A stretch of 64,000 bases of DNA from Locusta migratoria (taxonomy: Eukaryota > Arthropoda > Insecta > Orthoptera > Acrididae). The stretch lies in contig CM048744.1 in NCBI GenBank assembly GCA_026315105.1, positions 349,827,668-349,891,667 on the forward strand. The letters run 5' to 3'. Within the stretch, counting starts at the first letter, position 1, and every line of letters starts with the position of its first letter. A program made the translations under genes and the position numbers. The notes under the pieces are model-generated. The model made no database searches. It worked only from the letters and a program-made list of their open reading frames with translations, and had not been told where the DNA came from. Shown in pieces: positions 21,591-31,173 of this stretch.

Positions 21591-21905
21591 CTAAATACGC
21601 GAAAAATGATCTAGGATGGTAAGTACATATTTACTACCTGGCCCTAAGAAGTCAATTCCAAGAAAGGACATAGGCTTGACTGCTTCAGGTAGTCTTTGTA
21701 CAGGAATTTTCTGACGACTCCACTCTGTTCTTTGAGAACATGGGATACAGATCTTGACATACTGCTCAACGTCTCTGTGGTGTGTTTTCCACCAATATCT
21801 TTCAGCAGCTCTTCGATCCGTTTTTCTTTTTCCTCCGCGACCTGAGAATATGTGGTCGTGAGCCTGTCGCAAGACTTCTGTTCTCAGTGATCGTGGAACT
21901 ACGAC
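21591..21905 (-). pseudogene. Integrase N-terminal and catalytic start, errantivirus-like
   Basis: Contains the zinc-binding HHCC pattern (RQAHDHIFSGRGG, then CIPCSQRT) and the first catalytic Asp in LGIDFLGPGSKYVLTILDHF. The frame stops before the second Asp. Its upstream half is separated by the SINE at 21907-22104. Confidence 0.78.
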
Positions 21906-21906
21906 G

Positions 21907-22104
21907 GCCGGCCGCGGTGGCCGAGGGGACTGAGGCGCTCCAGTCACGATCTGCACGGCCAATACGGTCGGGGGTTCGAATCCCCCCTCGGGCATGGATA
22001 TTTGTGCCGTCCTTAGTCTTAGCTAGTTCATAAGCAGTTTGTAAATTTAGGGACTGATGACCCCATAGTTAAGTCCCATAGACTATACAAACATTTGAAC
22101 ATTT
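21907..22104 (+). mobile_element. tRNA-derived SINE, family A, with 11 bp target duplication
   Basis: Complete family A copy (GCCGGCCGCGG start, B box GGGTTCGAATCCC, ATTTGAAC end). The target duplication GAACTACGACG is present at 21896-21906 and 22105-22115. Insertion is in the integrase region of the errantivirus-like copy. The perfect duplication points to a fairly recent event. Confidence 0.93.
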
Positions 22105-22115
22105 GAACTACGACG

Positions 22116-22432
22116 CGCGGTCCACACTTAATGGATCTACGTAACAAACCTTCTTGAATCTCAAACTGAGGTTGTTTCCTAAACAGTTGACAATCGCTGT
22201 CCGCTGCTTGTGCCTTAATCCAGTCTGCTTTATTTTCAGCAACTACTTCCACAACTGCTACCTTCCTACTTAAGGAATCGGCATTTGTATGCTTCACCTC
22301 GGGTTTATAGATTACCTCGTACGCAAACTCTCTTAATTTCAATGCCCATCTTGCCAAGCGACTAGTTGGATATATATATATAGGTCTAGTAGCCATTTTA
22401 ACGACACGTGATCGGTTATTACCTTGAACCAT
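22116..22432 (-). pseudogene. RNase H end and pol linker, errantivirus-like
   Basis: Encodes SRLARWALKLREFAYEVIYK followed by HTNADSLSR, the conserved end of Ty3/gypsy RNase H. A linker then leads into integrase beyond the SINE. The upstream polymerase region is absent. Confidence 0.8.
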
Positions 22433-23233
22433 ATAAATAACAACGAAAGTACGAAATCTTATATATAAGGCAATGTCCCGACTGACTGATTGACTGACTG
22501 ACTCATCATCGCCCAGCTAAAAGATAGAAACTTTAAATTTGTAGATGGTGTTGATATTACTATGTAGGCGTAATTTAAGAAGGGATTTTTCGATATTCCG
22601 TCCGTAAGGTGGTGAAATAGGGGATGAAACGTTTTTTGAAAATATGTTGCTATTTAGGCAATTGAGGGGGTCGGAGAGATATAAGCCACATCGAACTAGT
22701 TTTGAAATACAGCGAGTTTAAAGTTTCATGGTAATCTGAAAGTATTTAACACAAAATAGAAACCTTCTTTCTACTGCAAACACTTGATTAGTACTTGCTA
22801 AGCATGTTGTGAAATAGGCAACTCTCTTTATGCTACATAATGTTAATTTTAGAGTGATTCTAATTAAGATGTAGTCACCAATGGCTTATGACTATGTCTC
22901 GCAGAAAATAATTTAAAGCATAAAATATAAATTTGGAGGATTTATTTATACATACTCTTACACAGCGAGTTGTATTCATAATTCTTACACATTAATACAT
23001 ACATTACAGATAAGTAAGAGATATAAATTACTTTTCATTAATACAGTTATATCAAAGAAGTTCCTCTACCTCATCATTGTTCACGTTATTTCCGGTACAC
23101 TTTATAGGGGATCTGTTGCCTAGTGTAATGACTTAATCTGGTATGACATTGAGAAAGTCTCTAACGTCTTGTACAGCTTCGTCTTGGAATTTATGTGGGT
23201 AGGTTCCATGCTTTCCTGAAATAAATAAAAGAT

Positions 23234-23327
23234 TTGAGTTTATATTATCTTCCTGATATAAATGTTTCTGTTATACTCTGTTGAGTTTATATTATCTTCC
23301 TGATATAAATGTTTCTGTTATACTCTG
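23234..23327. repeat. Two-copy 47 bp tandem duplication
   Basis: The 47 bp at 23234-23280 is repeated exactly at 23281-23327, within a candidate intron of the TIR transposon. The perfect identity suggests a recent local duplication. Confidence 0.9.
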
Positions 23328-23536
23328 TCTGAGTAAATGTCCAACTTATAGTAGGCTGCAGAGTAACATACAAACCTCTTCCATAGTCTTTCGGCACTGC
23401 AAATCTCTGCTTCATTTGCTGTTATAAATTCCTCACTCTTCGTGCATGTTTCCGTAAGCCATGAACCCTTAGGAAAGCTTCCTTGCCACATACCGTGAAG
23501 GTATGGTAATAGCTCTGGATGACGTTTTCTTGCAAG

Positions 23537-23538
<2 letters not shown>

Positions 23539-23582
<44 letters not shown>
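23539..23582. repeat. Poly(T) tract
   Basis: 44 consecutive T, long for a nuclear homopolymer. On the minus strand it is poly(A) with no identifiable retroposed body, so either slippage or an assembly uncertainty. Confidence 0.95.
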
Positions 23583-23583
<1 letters not shown>

Positions 23584-24655
23584 ATAGCTTTAAAAGAAAT
23601 TATGACAGATATAACAAAATTATATTAATTTACAACATATTAGACCATTCATATTTAAATACTGAACAAACCTCCGCTTTTTCGGTTCCATTTTTATGCA
23701 GCTCATCAGGTAGGTGTTCAGGGCATTAACGTTCCCTATGTCCCCAAGTAGCTTTGTGTAGCACTTATTTGAACATGTACACGGACTTCCTATAGTGACT
23801 GCCTGATCAGTCTTGTTAGTTTTTTAAGACTGCTGACCAGCATTTCGTCGACGTTTCGCCTTAACTTTTTTCCACTGATCAATATTTCGCTTTCTTTTCC
23901 ATTAAGGCATTGTTCTTTAAGATGATTCTTCATTCACTCTACTTATTTCAAGCCGTAATACAAAGTTACAAGCCACAGGACACTAGTGACCAGAAAGAAA
24001 CGTTTCATGCACTCACTGAAACATCATCTGAGCTGGAACTGCTGGCCGATGGATGCCAAGATTCATCCTGTCCATATCCAAAGGGTAAAGCTCTTCAATT
24101 CCATTCCTGTCTGTCACAAATATTCTTTGAAGATCAGAAGCCACTTTAGACGTCACTGAGCCGTCTGCCATTTTGCTATGGCTTGTGACTATGTATCTAC
24201 TGAAACTACCACCATATGGCACAGCAGAGAACGACACTCCGCCAAAGCCTATCACTTGTTGCAGTAAGAATGATCTTTTTCAACAGAATATGAAGAACGC
24301 ATTGTTAAGGATGTCGTAACATGAAAAACTCAATTTCGAGAAAGTTGTGGCTTATGACTATATCTCTCCGTAGCCTTCAATTTTGAAGCTAGAACTATAA
24401 CATTTCGGATTTTAATTCAAGGTTCGAATTTAAAAGACACGTCCTTCGGCATTTTTTGAAATTCAACAAATAAGGGGGTAAAATAGGGGACGCAAAAAAT
24501 TGATTCTAAAAAATATGTTGCTGTTAACTCAAATTTTAAGCTACAACTACGAAACTTCGGATACAGAATCTTGGTCAGGATTAAAAAGACACGAGTTTTG
24601 GTATTTCTGGAAATTCAACAACTAAGGCGGTAAAACAGGGGATCAACAATGTTGT

Positions 24656-25304
24656 CACGACATCGTATTTATACGTTTGTGACTATTACAGCGCCATCTG
24701 TCAGAAAGCGAAAAAAATGTTCCAAATAAAACACTCATGTTTATTTACGTACTAGACGAATATGTAAGATTTAAAAAATGCAGTTGATATCCGTTTGACC
24801 TACGGCAGCACCATCTAGAGAGCCAACCATAGCGCCATCTGTTTTCTTCCTTCAAGCTAGAAAAGTTTTGTTCGTTGTAGTTTTTTCGTATCATACTTGT
24901 TTCGTGAGATATTTGGCCCGGTTACTATATATATAGCGGCTATTAGTCTAAATTCCTTTGGGTATTGATTCATTAATACTTGGTTACTTCTTGTAGTTTG
25001 ATGGAGCCCATGATCAGTTCGTATATGTCAGGTATAGTACCCATATTTCACCCCGAAATGGGCCACTCCGAGTAATTTTCGAATGATAGACGTCATCAGA
25101 AATATTCCTCAGCTATGTTAATAAGAGAAAAACACTGATTAAATCTTTCATAGTAATGGAAACAGACGAAACGTTTAACTTAATTCACATACCGATAGAA
25201 CACACGATTGTGGGTTGTTGCGCAGGAGTTACATTGTTGACAAGCAATAGGGGGTCTGCTGGATGCGAATCTTACTACTGTAAGCCCAACCTCCAAAACG
25301 CGCA
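24656..25304. other. Repeat-like sequence, no gene
   Basis: Holds phrases such as CAGCGCCATCTGTC (twice with variation, about 24690 and 24830) and TTTCGTGAGATATTTGGCCC (about 24901-24921), suggestive of a dispersed non-coding repeat or LTR-like end. I cannot define its boundaries. Confidence 0.35.
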
Positions 25305-25555
25305 CTGAGCGAGGTGGCCTAGTAGTAATACAATGGACTCACATTCTGGAAGATGCTGTTTCAAATTCACCTCCAGCTATCCACATTTAGGTTTTCCGTG
25401 ATGTCTCTAAATCACTCCAGGCAAATGTCGGGATGGTTGCTTCGGAAGACCACGGCCAAATTCCTTCCTACTCTTTACCCAAAAATCCTAACGTGTGCCC
25501 CGTCTCTAAAGACCACGATATCGATTGCACGTTAACCGCTATGCTTCCTTCCAAT
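25305..25555 (+). mobile_element. tRNA-derived SINE, family B
   Basis: Starts GAGCGAGGTGGCCTAGTAG (A-box-like) with a B-box-like TTTCAAATTC about 45 bp later. The body around TTAGGTTTTCCGTGATGTC is shared with the minus-strand copy at 60724-60980. Diverged and older than that copy. No clear target duplication. Confidence 0.75.
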
Positions 25556-25767
25556 ACGCGCCCTCCTGGAAGACAGTGGTAGCAGTGACTGCAGTGCGGC
25601 GGATTGCTTTCTAGTCGCTGCCGACATTAAGTAGCAGTCTACACAAGAAGTGGCACACCAAGTCGCAGCCGTAAAGGTGGAACTGAAAATGGAAATGATC
25701 GAATGGCATTCTTGGCTGGGCGATACCGTACGAGATTGTTCGGCCGCCGTAGTGCAAGTCTTTTTAG

Positions 25768-26565
25768 CACAGACAAATATATACAGACGGGAAACCTCCG
25801 TAAGGGCCCGGTCACAGAGTAACACATACAGAGGAATAGCCCCTCCCCCCCCCTAAACCACTGTCCTACGCTCCCCTCGTAGATCCATAAGATACTAGCA
25901 GGTGTCAGGCCGTTCCCTGGCTTAGGGTGCCTCTTGCACGTCAAAGGGTAGCGTGGAGGGGAGGGTGATGGGAGAGCTCGTGCCGCCTGCCACGAGGCCG
26001 CGGCTGTGTCCGGCTTGCTGGCGTTTGAGGGGAGGTGGTGGTGGGGAAGCCGCTACCTGCCGCCTGCTCTGGCCAGTTTAAAGGGCTGCTTCTGACCGCA
26101 GCGCCATCATGGGGCATCTTACGGAACTGCTGGAAATCCTCCCTCCCCGCACCCTTGAGCGTAGGACCGGACCCTTACGGAGGTTTCCCGTCTGTATATA
26201 TTTGTCTGTGGCCTGGTCACACGCTCGGGGGTGCGGAGAGGGAAGGTTCCGTAAGATGTCCCATGATGGCACTGCGGTCACAAGCAGCCCTTTAAACTGG
26301 GCAGAGCAGGCGGCAGGTTGCGGCTGCCCCCACCACCACCTCCCATCAAACGCCAGCAAGCCGGACACAGCCATGGCCTCATGGTAGGCAGCATGAGCTC
26401 TCCCCTCAGCCTCCCCTCCACGCTACCCTCAGAAGCGCTTCTAGTGTCGTCTACCGGTATTAAGCCGGGGAACCGTCTGACACCTGCTAGCATCTTACGG
26501 AACTACGAGGGTAGCATAGGACAGAGGTTTAGTGGGGGCTTCTCTTCTGTATATGTTACTCTGTG
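25768..26565. mobile_element. 798 bp fold-back DNA element with perfect 8 bp target duplication
   Basis: CTTTTTAG flanks it exactly at 25760-25767 and 26566-26573. Termini are CACAGA and TCTGTG. Almost the whole length is two inverted arms of about 355 bp (about 25813-26172 and 26208-26565). The central spacer (about 26165-26208) is an inverted copy of the outermost left 45 bp (25768-25812), giving an X'-A-X-A' architecture. The interior is GC-rich, unlike the flanks. Only chance frames are present. An 8 bp duplication fits hAT or P superfamilies; the mobilising transposase is unknown. Confidence 0.88.
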
Positions 26566-26573
26566 CTTTTTAG

Positions 26574-26725
26574 ATGACGCCACTTGGGCGACTTGCATGC
26601 CGATGATGATGAGATGATGAAGATTAGGACAACACACAACAACCAATCCCTTACTGGAAATCGAACCCGGGCCCCTTGCATCGGCGGTCAGAGATGCTGA
26701 CATTGAGCTATGGAGGAGGACTCTG
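26574..26725 (-). mobile_element. tRNA-derived SINE, family C
   Basis: Minus-strand copy with B box complement ATCGAACCCGGG near 26660 and A-box-like region near 26700. It ends with ATG-rich sequence (GATGATGATGAGATGATG). It lies directly against the fold-back element's target duplication. A related fragment is at 57195-57310. Confidence 0.72.
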
Positions 26726-27341
26726 GAACTGAGATGTATCTGTTTCGAAAGCGTATCAGTAGCAGCCAACGTATTCCAAATGTTTCCATCAGCAAATGAG
26801 CCGACTCTATCCTCAGACTGAGCGTATAGGAACCAGATAATTAGAAGTAGAATGGGGAACACACGGCTATTCAGCACGGAATCCACTGAATCAGTTAAGC
26901 TTCTTTTGTATCGTACCTGCGAGGCTATAATTTGTACTGGTTTGGAAGACACGACGCAGAGAAATGGGCTTTATGCAAATTTGGTACATAATTGTAGGGT
27001 GCTGGGTTGCTGGACTTTACATAACATCGACTAAATCTGTTTTATTTGCAGAAGCCGCAAGACTGGAGTGTCTTGTCGCCCGCATCGTGATGTTCGATTG
27101 TTAGCTAAAGCAGTCGCCCGTGGGTTATACACTTCGGTGAAACCGCATCTCGGAACTGCTAAACGCAGCTATTATATGAGCTGGTTCATTACTTTTTGTT
27201 ACACTGTGATATGTTTACTTTCTGCACGAAACACGAGGAGAGGGAAGAGCTGCTTTTCCAGTTTCCTCAACACAGTCGTTTAACTGAAGATAATTAGTGA
27301 TTGTACCAGCACTGTTATTATTACCATTAGTTTTACACTTA
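26726..27341. other. No recognisable gene
   Basis: About 600 bp without a supported gene. Frames of 60-70 codons on both strands lack domains. Confidence 0.45.
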
Positions 27342-27494
27342 AAATGTTTGTAACTCTATGCTTACAAACTACTTAAACTAACCTATGGACAACACAAACA
27401 GTCATGCCGTAGGAGGACTCGAACCTCCGACAGGGAGCAACCGCGCGCTTAGTAGCAAGGCGCCTAAGAGCGCTCGGCCATTCCATTGTGGCTT
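27342..27494 (-). mobile_element. tRNA-derived SINE, family A-related, diverged
   Basis: Minus-strand tRNA-like head with B-box complement GGACTCGAACCTCCG (about 27416-27430), and an AAATGTTTGTAACT tail start as in family A. It has the GAGGACTCGAACCTCCG subfamily motif also present at 34759-34965. Old and degraded. Confidence 0.68.
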
Positions 27495-28034
27495 TTTACT
27501 GTTTGTTTGTTCAATAATCTCCAGACGTATTAGAAGACAAGTTGGCACGTAGTATAGAATCACTTATACCTACCAGAAATACGCCTGCTGACTACGACTA
27601 ACTGAGATTCCAGATTATTTCATCCCTTAATTTACTTATTGTTACATTAGAAAATAACTCCATTCTTCTGGCAGTAGACAGTACACATACGCTAGATAAA
27701 CTTCGCCATTTCGCGAACAGTGATTTTTCAGAAACAGTACAAAGAGGTGAGTATTTCTGCTGTCACAAATACATCTTTCTCTGGCGTTATGGAGCGCGTA
27801 ACAAAGGAAGCAAAAGCAATGTGAACCTTTTCAGTGACTGCAATCTCATTTTTCACAAAAAATATATAACTAGGATGTAGGTGTCAAGTTAATAGGTTTT
27901 TCATTTTTTACCATTGGAAAGGAACTTTTTACCAGTTACCACGTAAACGTCACGTAAGGGAGTTGAAATTATCCTGTGCTGAAGATATCACTGTAAACTA
28001 ATCCAAATAAACACATATAGGAAGGGAAGAGAAA
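27495..28034. other. No recognisable gene
   Basis: AT-rich spacer between a SINE and the RTE LINE fragment. Nothing supported. Confidence 0.5.
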
Positions 28035-28845
28035 ATATATGAGGATGAGATAGAAAATACTGTACTAAGAGAAGAATTTGTCACAGCACTGAAAGGTTTT
28101 TGCGGATGTAGAGTAACCTTTTAGCAACGTTAATTGGAATACTCTCTTTCAAATTCTGAAGTCAGCAGAGAAAAAATATGGGGAACGGAAGTTTATTTAC
28201 AACTTGTACAGAAACTAGACAGCAGTTATTAGCGTCGAAGGGCGTGAAAGAGAAGCGTTGGTTGGGAGGGAAATAAGATAGAGTTATAGCCTGTCCCTAA
28301 TGTTATTCAATTTGTACATTGAGCGAACTGTGAAGGAAAACAAGGAGGAATTTGAAGTAATTAAAGTTCAGGGAGAAGCTGTTAAAACTTTGCGGTGTGG
28401 CGATGACATTGTAATTCTGTCATAGACAGCAAAGGACCTGGAAGAGCAGTTGAATGGAATGGACAATGTCATCAAAGGAGCGTGTACGATGAACATGAAC
28501 GAGACAAAAACAAGGATAATGGGATGTAGTCTAAGAAAATTAGGTGATTCTGAAGGAATTAGATTACTCGTAGAAGTGGTAGATTTGTTTCGTTACTTGG
28601 ACAGTAAAATAACACATGATGGCTGCAGCATAGATGATACATAATGTAGAATGGTAATTGAAAAAAGCGTTTCTGAAAAAGAGAAATTTTTTAACATCGT
28701 ATATTAATTTAGGTGTTAGGATGTCTTTTCTGAAGCCTTTTGCGTCTAGTGTTGCCTTGTACGATTGTGAAACATGGTCGATTTGTAGTTCAGACAGGAG
28801 GAGAAAAGAAGCTTTTAAAATGTAGTGTTACAGACGAATGCTGCA
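28035..28845 (+). pseudogene. RTE-type LINE fragment (reverse transcriptase region)
   Basis: Matches the minus-strand LINE at 51487-54770. It begins at the TVLREEF...ALK block, carries an internal deletion, then shows an RT palm remnant (FNLYIE-like at about 28310), a degraded ADDI motif with an in-frame stop (about 28395-28425) and EEQLNGMDNVIKGACTMNMN (28444-28503). It ends near the CYRRML-like block (about 28830). Many stops; inactive. Confidence 0.8.
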
Positions 28846-28904
28846 CCAAACTACGGAATGAAAACCACAACAACAACATTGTTACAGGTCCAATACCCAC
28901 TGTA

Positions 28905-29470
28905 CCATGCAGCCAGGGTCAGTTTGAAAAAAGTTCCCACGCGACTAAATGCATATATGTACGCGCCGTTGAATGTTACGCCTCACATGTTCACATCGGC
29001 TAGGCAGCATTCGAGTAGCGTCAAAGGCAATATGAAAACGCTGCTCCAGAGTGTCCACATCTGGAATGAGCTCTGCGCACACGAAAGTTTCGAGACGGCA
29101 CTTGTAACCAGTTATCGCCGGGTTTGAGATCCGGTGAAGGAGCAAGCAATGCAACTCGTCCAATAAATCAACCAGGAAAGATGTGACAGAGGAGTGTCCG
29201 GATGTTAACGCTATACGAGTAACAAAACTGCTCCAGATGTGGAAAGTCTGTCGCTAACAAGGCGAACCCGCTGTTAATGACAAGGGTACTAACAGTTGTC
29301 ATAGTGAATGTTCCAAATGGTCTTCTGGCTCACCCTATACTGACGGGCCAACTGACTGGTATTGACAAGGCGGTCGCCTTCCACAGTGTTCATCACATTT
29401 TTCTCCAAGTGTGGTTCCGGACATTTTAGATACGACCTTCATGATTTGCTGCTTCTTTGAACGACCCTGA
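28905..29470 (-). pseudogene. Tc1/mariner-like transposase remnant, internally deleted
   Basis: Minus strand. Upstream part (about 29460-29330) carries a helix-turn-helix-like stretch (RRPPCQYQSVGPSV, EDHLEHSL). Downstream 28945-29163 encodes PDVDTLEQRFHIAFDAT, then SRCEHVRRNIQRRV, the usual end of Tc-type transposases just before the terminal repeat. The catalytic middle with the D,D,D/E residues is missing. This is the layout of an internally deleted, non-autonomous copy. Boundaries uncertain. Confidence 0.55.
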
Positions 29471-29521
29471 CCTAGACAAACGGCGAAAAATTGAACATGT
29501 GGTTGTCGTTGGGGTTAGGTC

Positions 29522-29720
29522 GCCGGCCGCAGAGGCCGAGGGGACTGAGGCGCTTCAGTCACGGTCTGCACGGCCACTACGGTCGAGGGTTCGAATCCCC
29601 CCTCGGGCACGGATATTTTTGCCGTCCTTAATTGTAGGTAGTTCATAATAGTTTGTAAGTTTAGGGCCTGATGACCCCGTAGTTAAGTCCCTTAAGCTTA
29701 ACAAACATTTGAACATTTTT
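29522..29720 (+). mobile_element. tRNA-derived SINE, family A
   Basis: Full-length plus-strand copy, GCCGGCCGCAGAGGCCGAG start, B box GGGTTCGAATCCC, ending ACATTTGAACATTTTT. No unambiguous target duplication recognised. Confidence 0.9.
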
Positions 29721-30184
29721 TTTTGGGAGGGGGGGGATAGGTCTCCCCTCCGCCGCCCGTTGTCATTTGTCGAATTGAATAATGAACCATTGTTTACAAC
29801 GCTCTATCGCATACAGTTCAATGTGAGTCAGCACAAGAAGTGAATCGGGCACAACAATTACTACTTACAAGAGTTGGCACGTAAATAGTGGCACCGCTGC
29901 TGTGGAGACACTATGATATGGAATCTACTATTGTCGCTGATAGCACACCTTGTTGACATTCGTGCCTTACCTCCGAGGAAACTGACTCGTTCGTCCCACG
30001 TCACCGGCGTGCGCACAATAGAGAGAAACACAACCACTTGTGAGCAAGCGGTGTAACGTAACGGTGTCACTATGTTTTCGACACGGGAACAACGGAGACC
30101 GTCAATGCACAGTATTACTGTTTGTTTTTGGAGCATCACCTGCGACCAGCTTTGCGAAAGAAGAGGCAACACTTTCTGCGCAAC
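29721..30184. other. Spacer, possibly 5' part of a mariner relic
   Basis: A 116-codon minus-strand frame (29861-30211) and overlapping plus frames have no convincing domain. Part may be the decayed upstream half of the mariner-like gene that becomes readable at 30185. Confidence 0.35.
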
Positions 30185-30497
30185 CCACCGATCATTTTCA
30201 CGACAATGCACGGACGCTTACAGCGCAAGCTGTGGCTGCTCTGATCGGTCGATGGGACTGGGACGTACTGTACCATTCAACATACTTCCCGGACGTAAGT
30301 CCTTGTGGTTTTTATTTGATTCCGAAGACGAAGGCACCTCTTCGTGGCTTCGCTTAGAACTATTAAGAGATTCGACAGGCTGTAGACCGCTCCATTCGCA
30401 CCATCAACAGAGCAAGCTCTGTGGACGGTGTACTACGCCTTCCATATCGCTGGCAACGGGTTCTACACGACGCTGTTGACTACTTTGAAGAACAGTA
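30185..30497 (+). pseudogene. Mariner-like transposase C-terminal remnant
   Basis: Encodes HDNARTLTAQAVAALIG, then YFPDVSPCGFYLIPKTK, matching the HDNARPHTA and YSPDLAP.D blocks that contain the second and third catalytic acids. The third (expected Asp) appears as Gly in CGFYL. After a frameshift it continues EIRQAVDRSIRTINRA and YRWQRVLHDAVDYFEEQ and stops. The order and C-terminus are typical of Tc1/mariner transposases. The missing acid and frameshift mean it is dead. Confidence 0.78.
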
Positions 30498-31173
30498 ACA
30501 GGTGTAAACATGTACGCTTTTGTATCGGTTGTGAATAAATAGTTGCCACTATGTAAGTTTCAACCGTCGTACTATGGAAGGATAAGACGCTATGGAATAA
30601 CGTATGAGGAACAGTACCGCCCTCTAGGAGGAATCCAGGCCTACTGTAACTGCGGCTGGATGGTACAACAGGTATTAGACCGCAGTCTCTGTAACAAAGT
30701 GTGACTGAATGGGCTTTAGCATGGAAAAGATGCATTTCCGGACATAAGTTCATAATTTGTTCCGTATTCTCTCGTCGATCAGTTCCAGGAACTTAAACAC
30801 CTTGAAGGTGTATACAGAGGGGTACAGAAAAGACTCATTGATAGTATTAATAGAAAAATATTATATACTGTTACAATTCCTGCTCCGGGTTATTTTATGC
30901 CTTCAAAGTGACCCCTATTAGGAGTCACGTCGCTCTGCTGCCGACCGAACGACGGCTGTGTTGACGGTATTACAGCCGCACTGCATAGTTTCTCGTAGCT
31001 TGTTCATTAAAACTATCTGTTGTGGCGTTAAGTCAGAGCCACACACCAGACGCAGAAGAACGATCGTGTAGAAGGCAGTGACTATTCAGGAAGAATGTAG
31101 TTACTATTCAGGAAGAAGACAGTTACAAGTGAGCTATGAGGGCAGTTACGACGACAGAACTAGGATAGTACTA
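30498..31173. other. No recognisable gene
   Basis: Spacer between the mariner relic and a TIR-flanked ORF. Contains a short direct duplication TACTATTCAGGAAGAA at 31079-31116. Confidence 0.45.

Larger units (their letters stand above)
19265..22440 (-). mobile_element. Ty3/gypsy errantivirus-like element, decayed and interrupted
   Basis: In minus orientation the order is RNase H end (22116-22432), integrase (21258-21905), integrase C-terminal domain (about 21040-21260) and env remnant (19265-19878). That is the pol-env order of insect errantiviruses. A SINE (21907-22104) splits pol, and a Helitron-like element (20068-20800) sits between pol and env. No LTR, gag, protease or reverse transcriptase core was found, and the upstream end abuts a Helitron-like copy at 22457. 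It is an old, inactive copy. Confidence 0.75.
23041..24258 (-). pseudogene. Possible spliced transposase remnant, family unknown
   Basis: Minus-strand open stretches look like exons. 24013-24255 is an 80-codon frame containing VSFSAVPYGGSFSRYIVTSH. 23690-23900 has a basic region KRKRNIDQWKKVKAKRRRNA, a stop, then CTCSNKCYTKLLGDIG, a Cys-containing block. 23395-23535 reads PELLPYLHGMWQGSFPKGSW and ends at a possible GT donor. 23085-23215 reads TYPHKFQDEAVQDVRDFLNV. The basic region plus Cys block resembles N-terminal parts of uncharacterised insect transposon proteins. I cannot name the family. A poly(T) run lies between two candidate exons. Confidence 0.35.
22664..24378 (-). mobile_element. 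TIR DNA transposon inserted in the Helitron-like copy
   Basis: 1715 bp, cleanly delimited because the interrupted repeat is known from 20068-20800. The left end contains CGGAGAGATATAAGCCAC and the right end its complement with a 6 bp gap. AATT occurs at 22660-22663 and 24379-24382, a possible 4 bp target duplication. Minus-strand coding remnants are listed separately. The superfamily is not assigned: the TIR and a 4 bp duplication do not match a signature I know with confidence. Confidence 0.68.
22457..24655 (+). mobile_element. Helitron-like element, family 2, copy 2 (interrupted)
   Basis: 5' part 22457-22663 starts TCTTATATATAAGGCAATG after a host A and matches copy 1. The match resumes at 24379-24655. 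The 1.7 kb between them is a TIR transposon. The 3' CTAG end is not visible, so the copy is 3'-incomplete or diverged. Confidence 0.72.

Noticed and set aside
25639..26952. Several overlapping frames of 85-149 codons on both strands
   Set aside because: GC-rich palindromic element with few stops by composition; frames cross the element border and the SINE without any domain.
29522..29600. tRNA gene candidates at SINE heads (for example 21907, 29522, 39062, 56535)
   Set aside because: A and B boxes are present but acceptor stems are not complete and the sequence continues into a shared SINE body, so these are SINE promoters.
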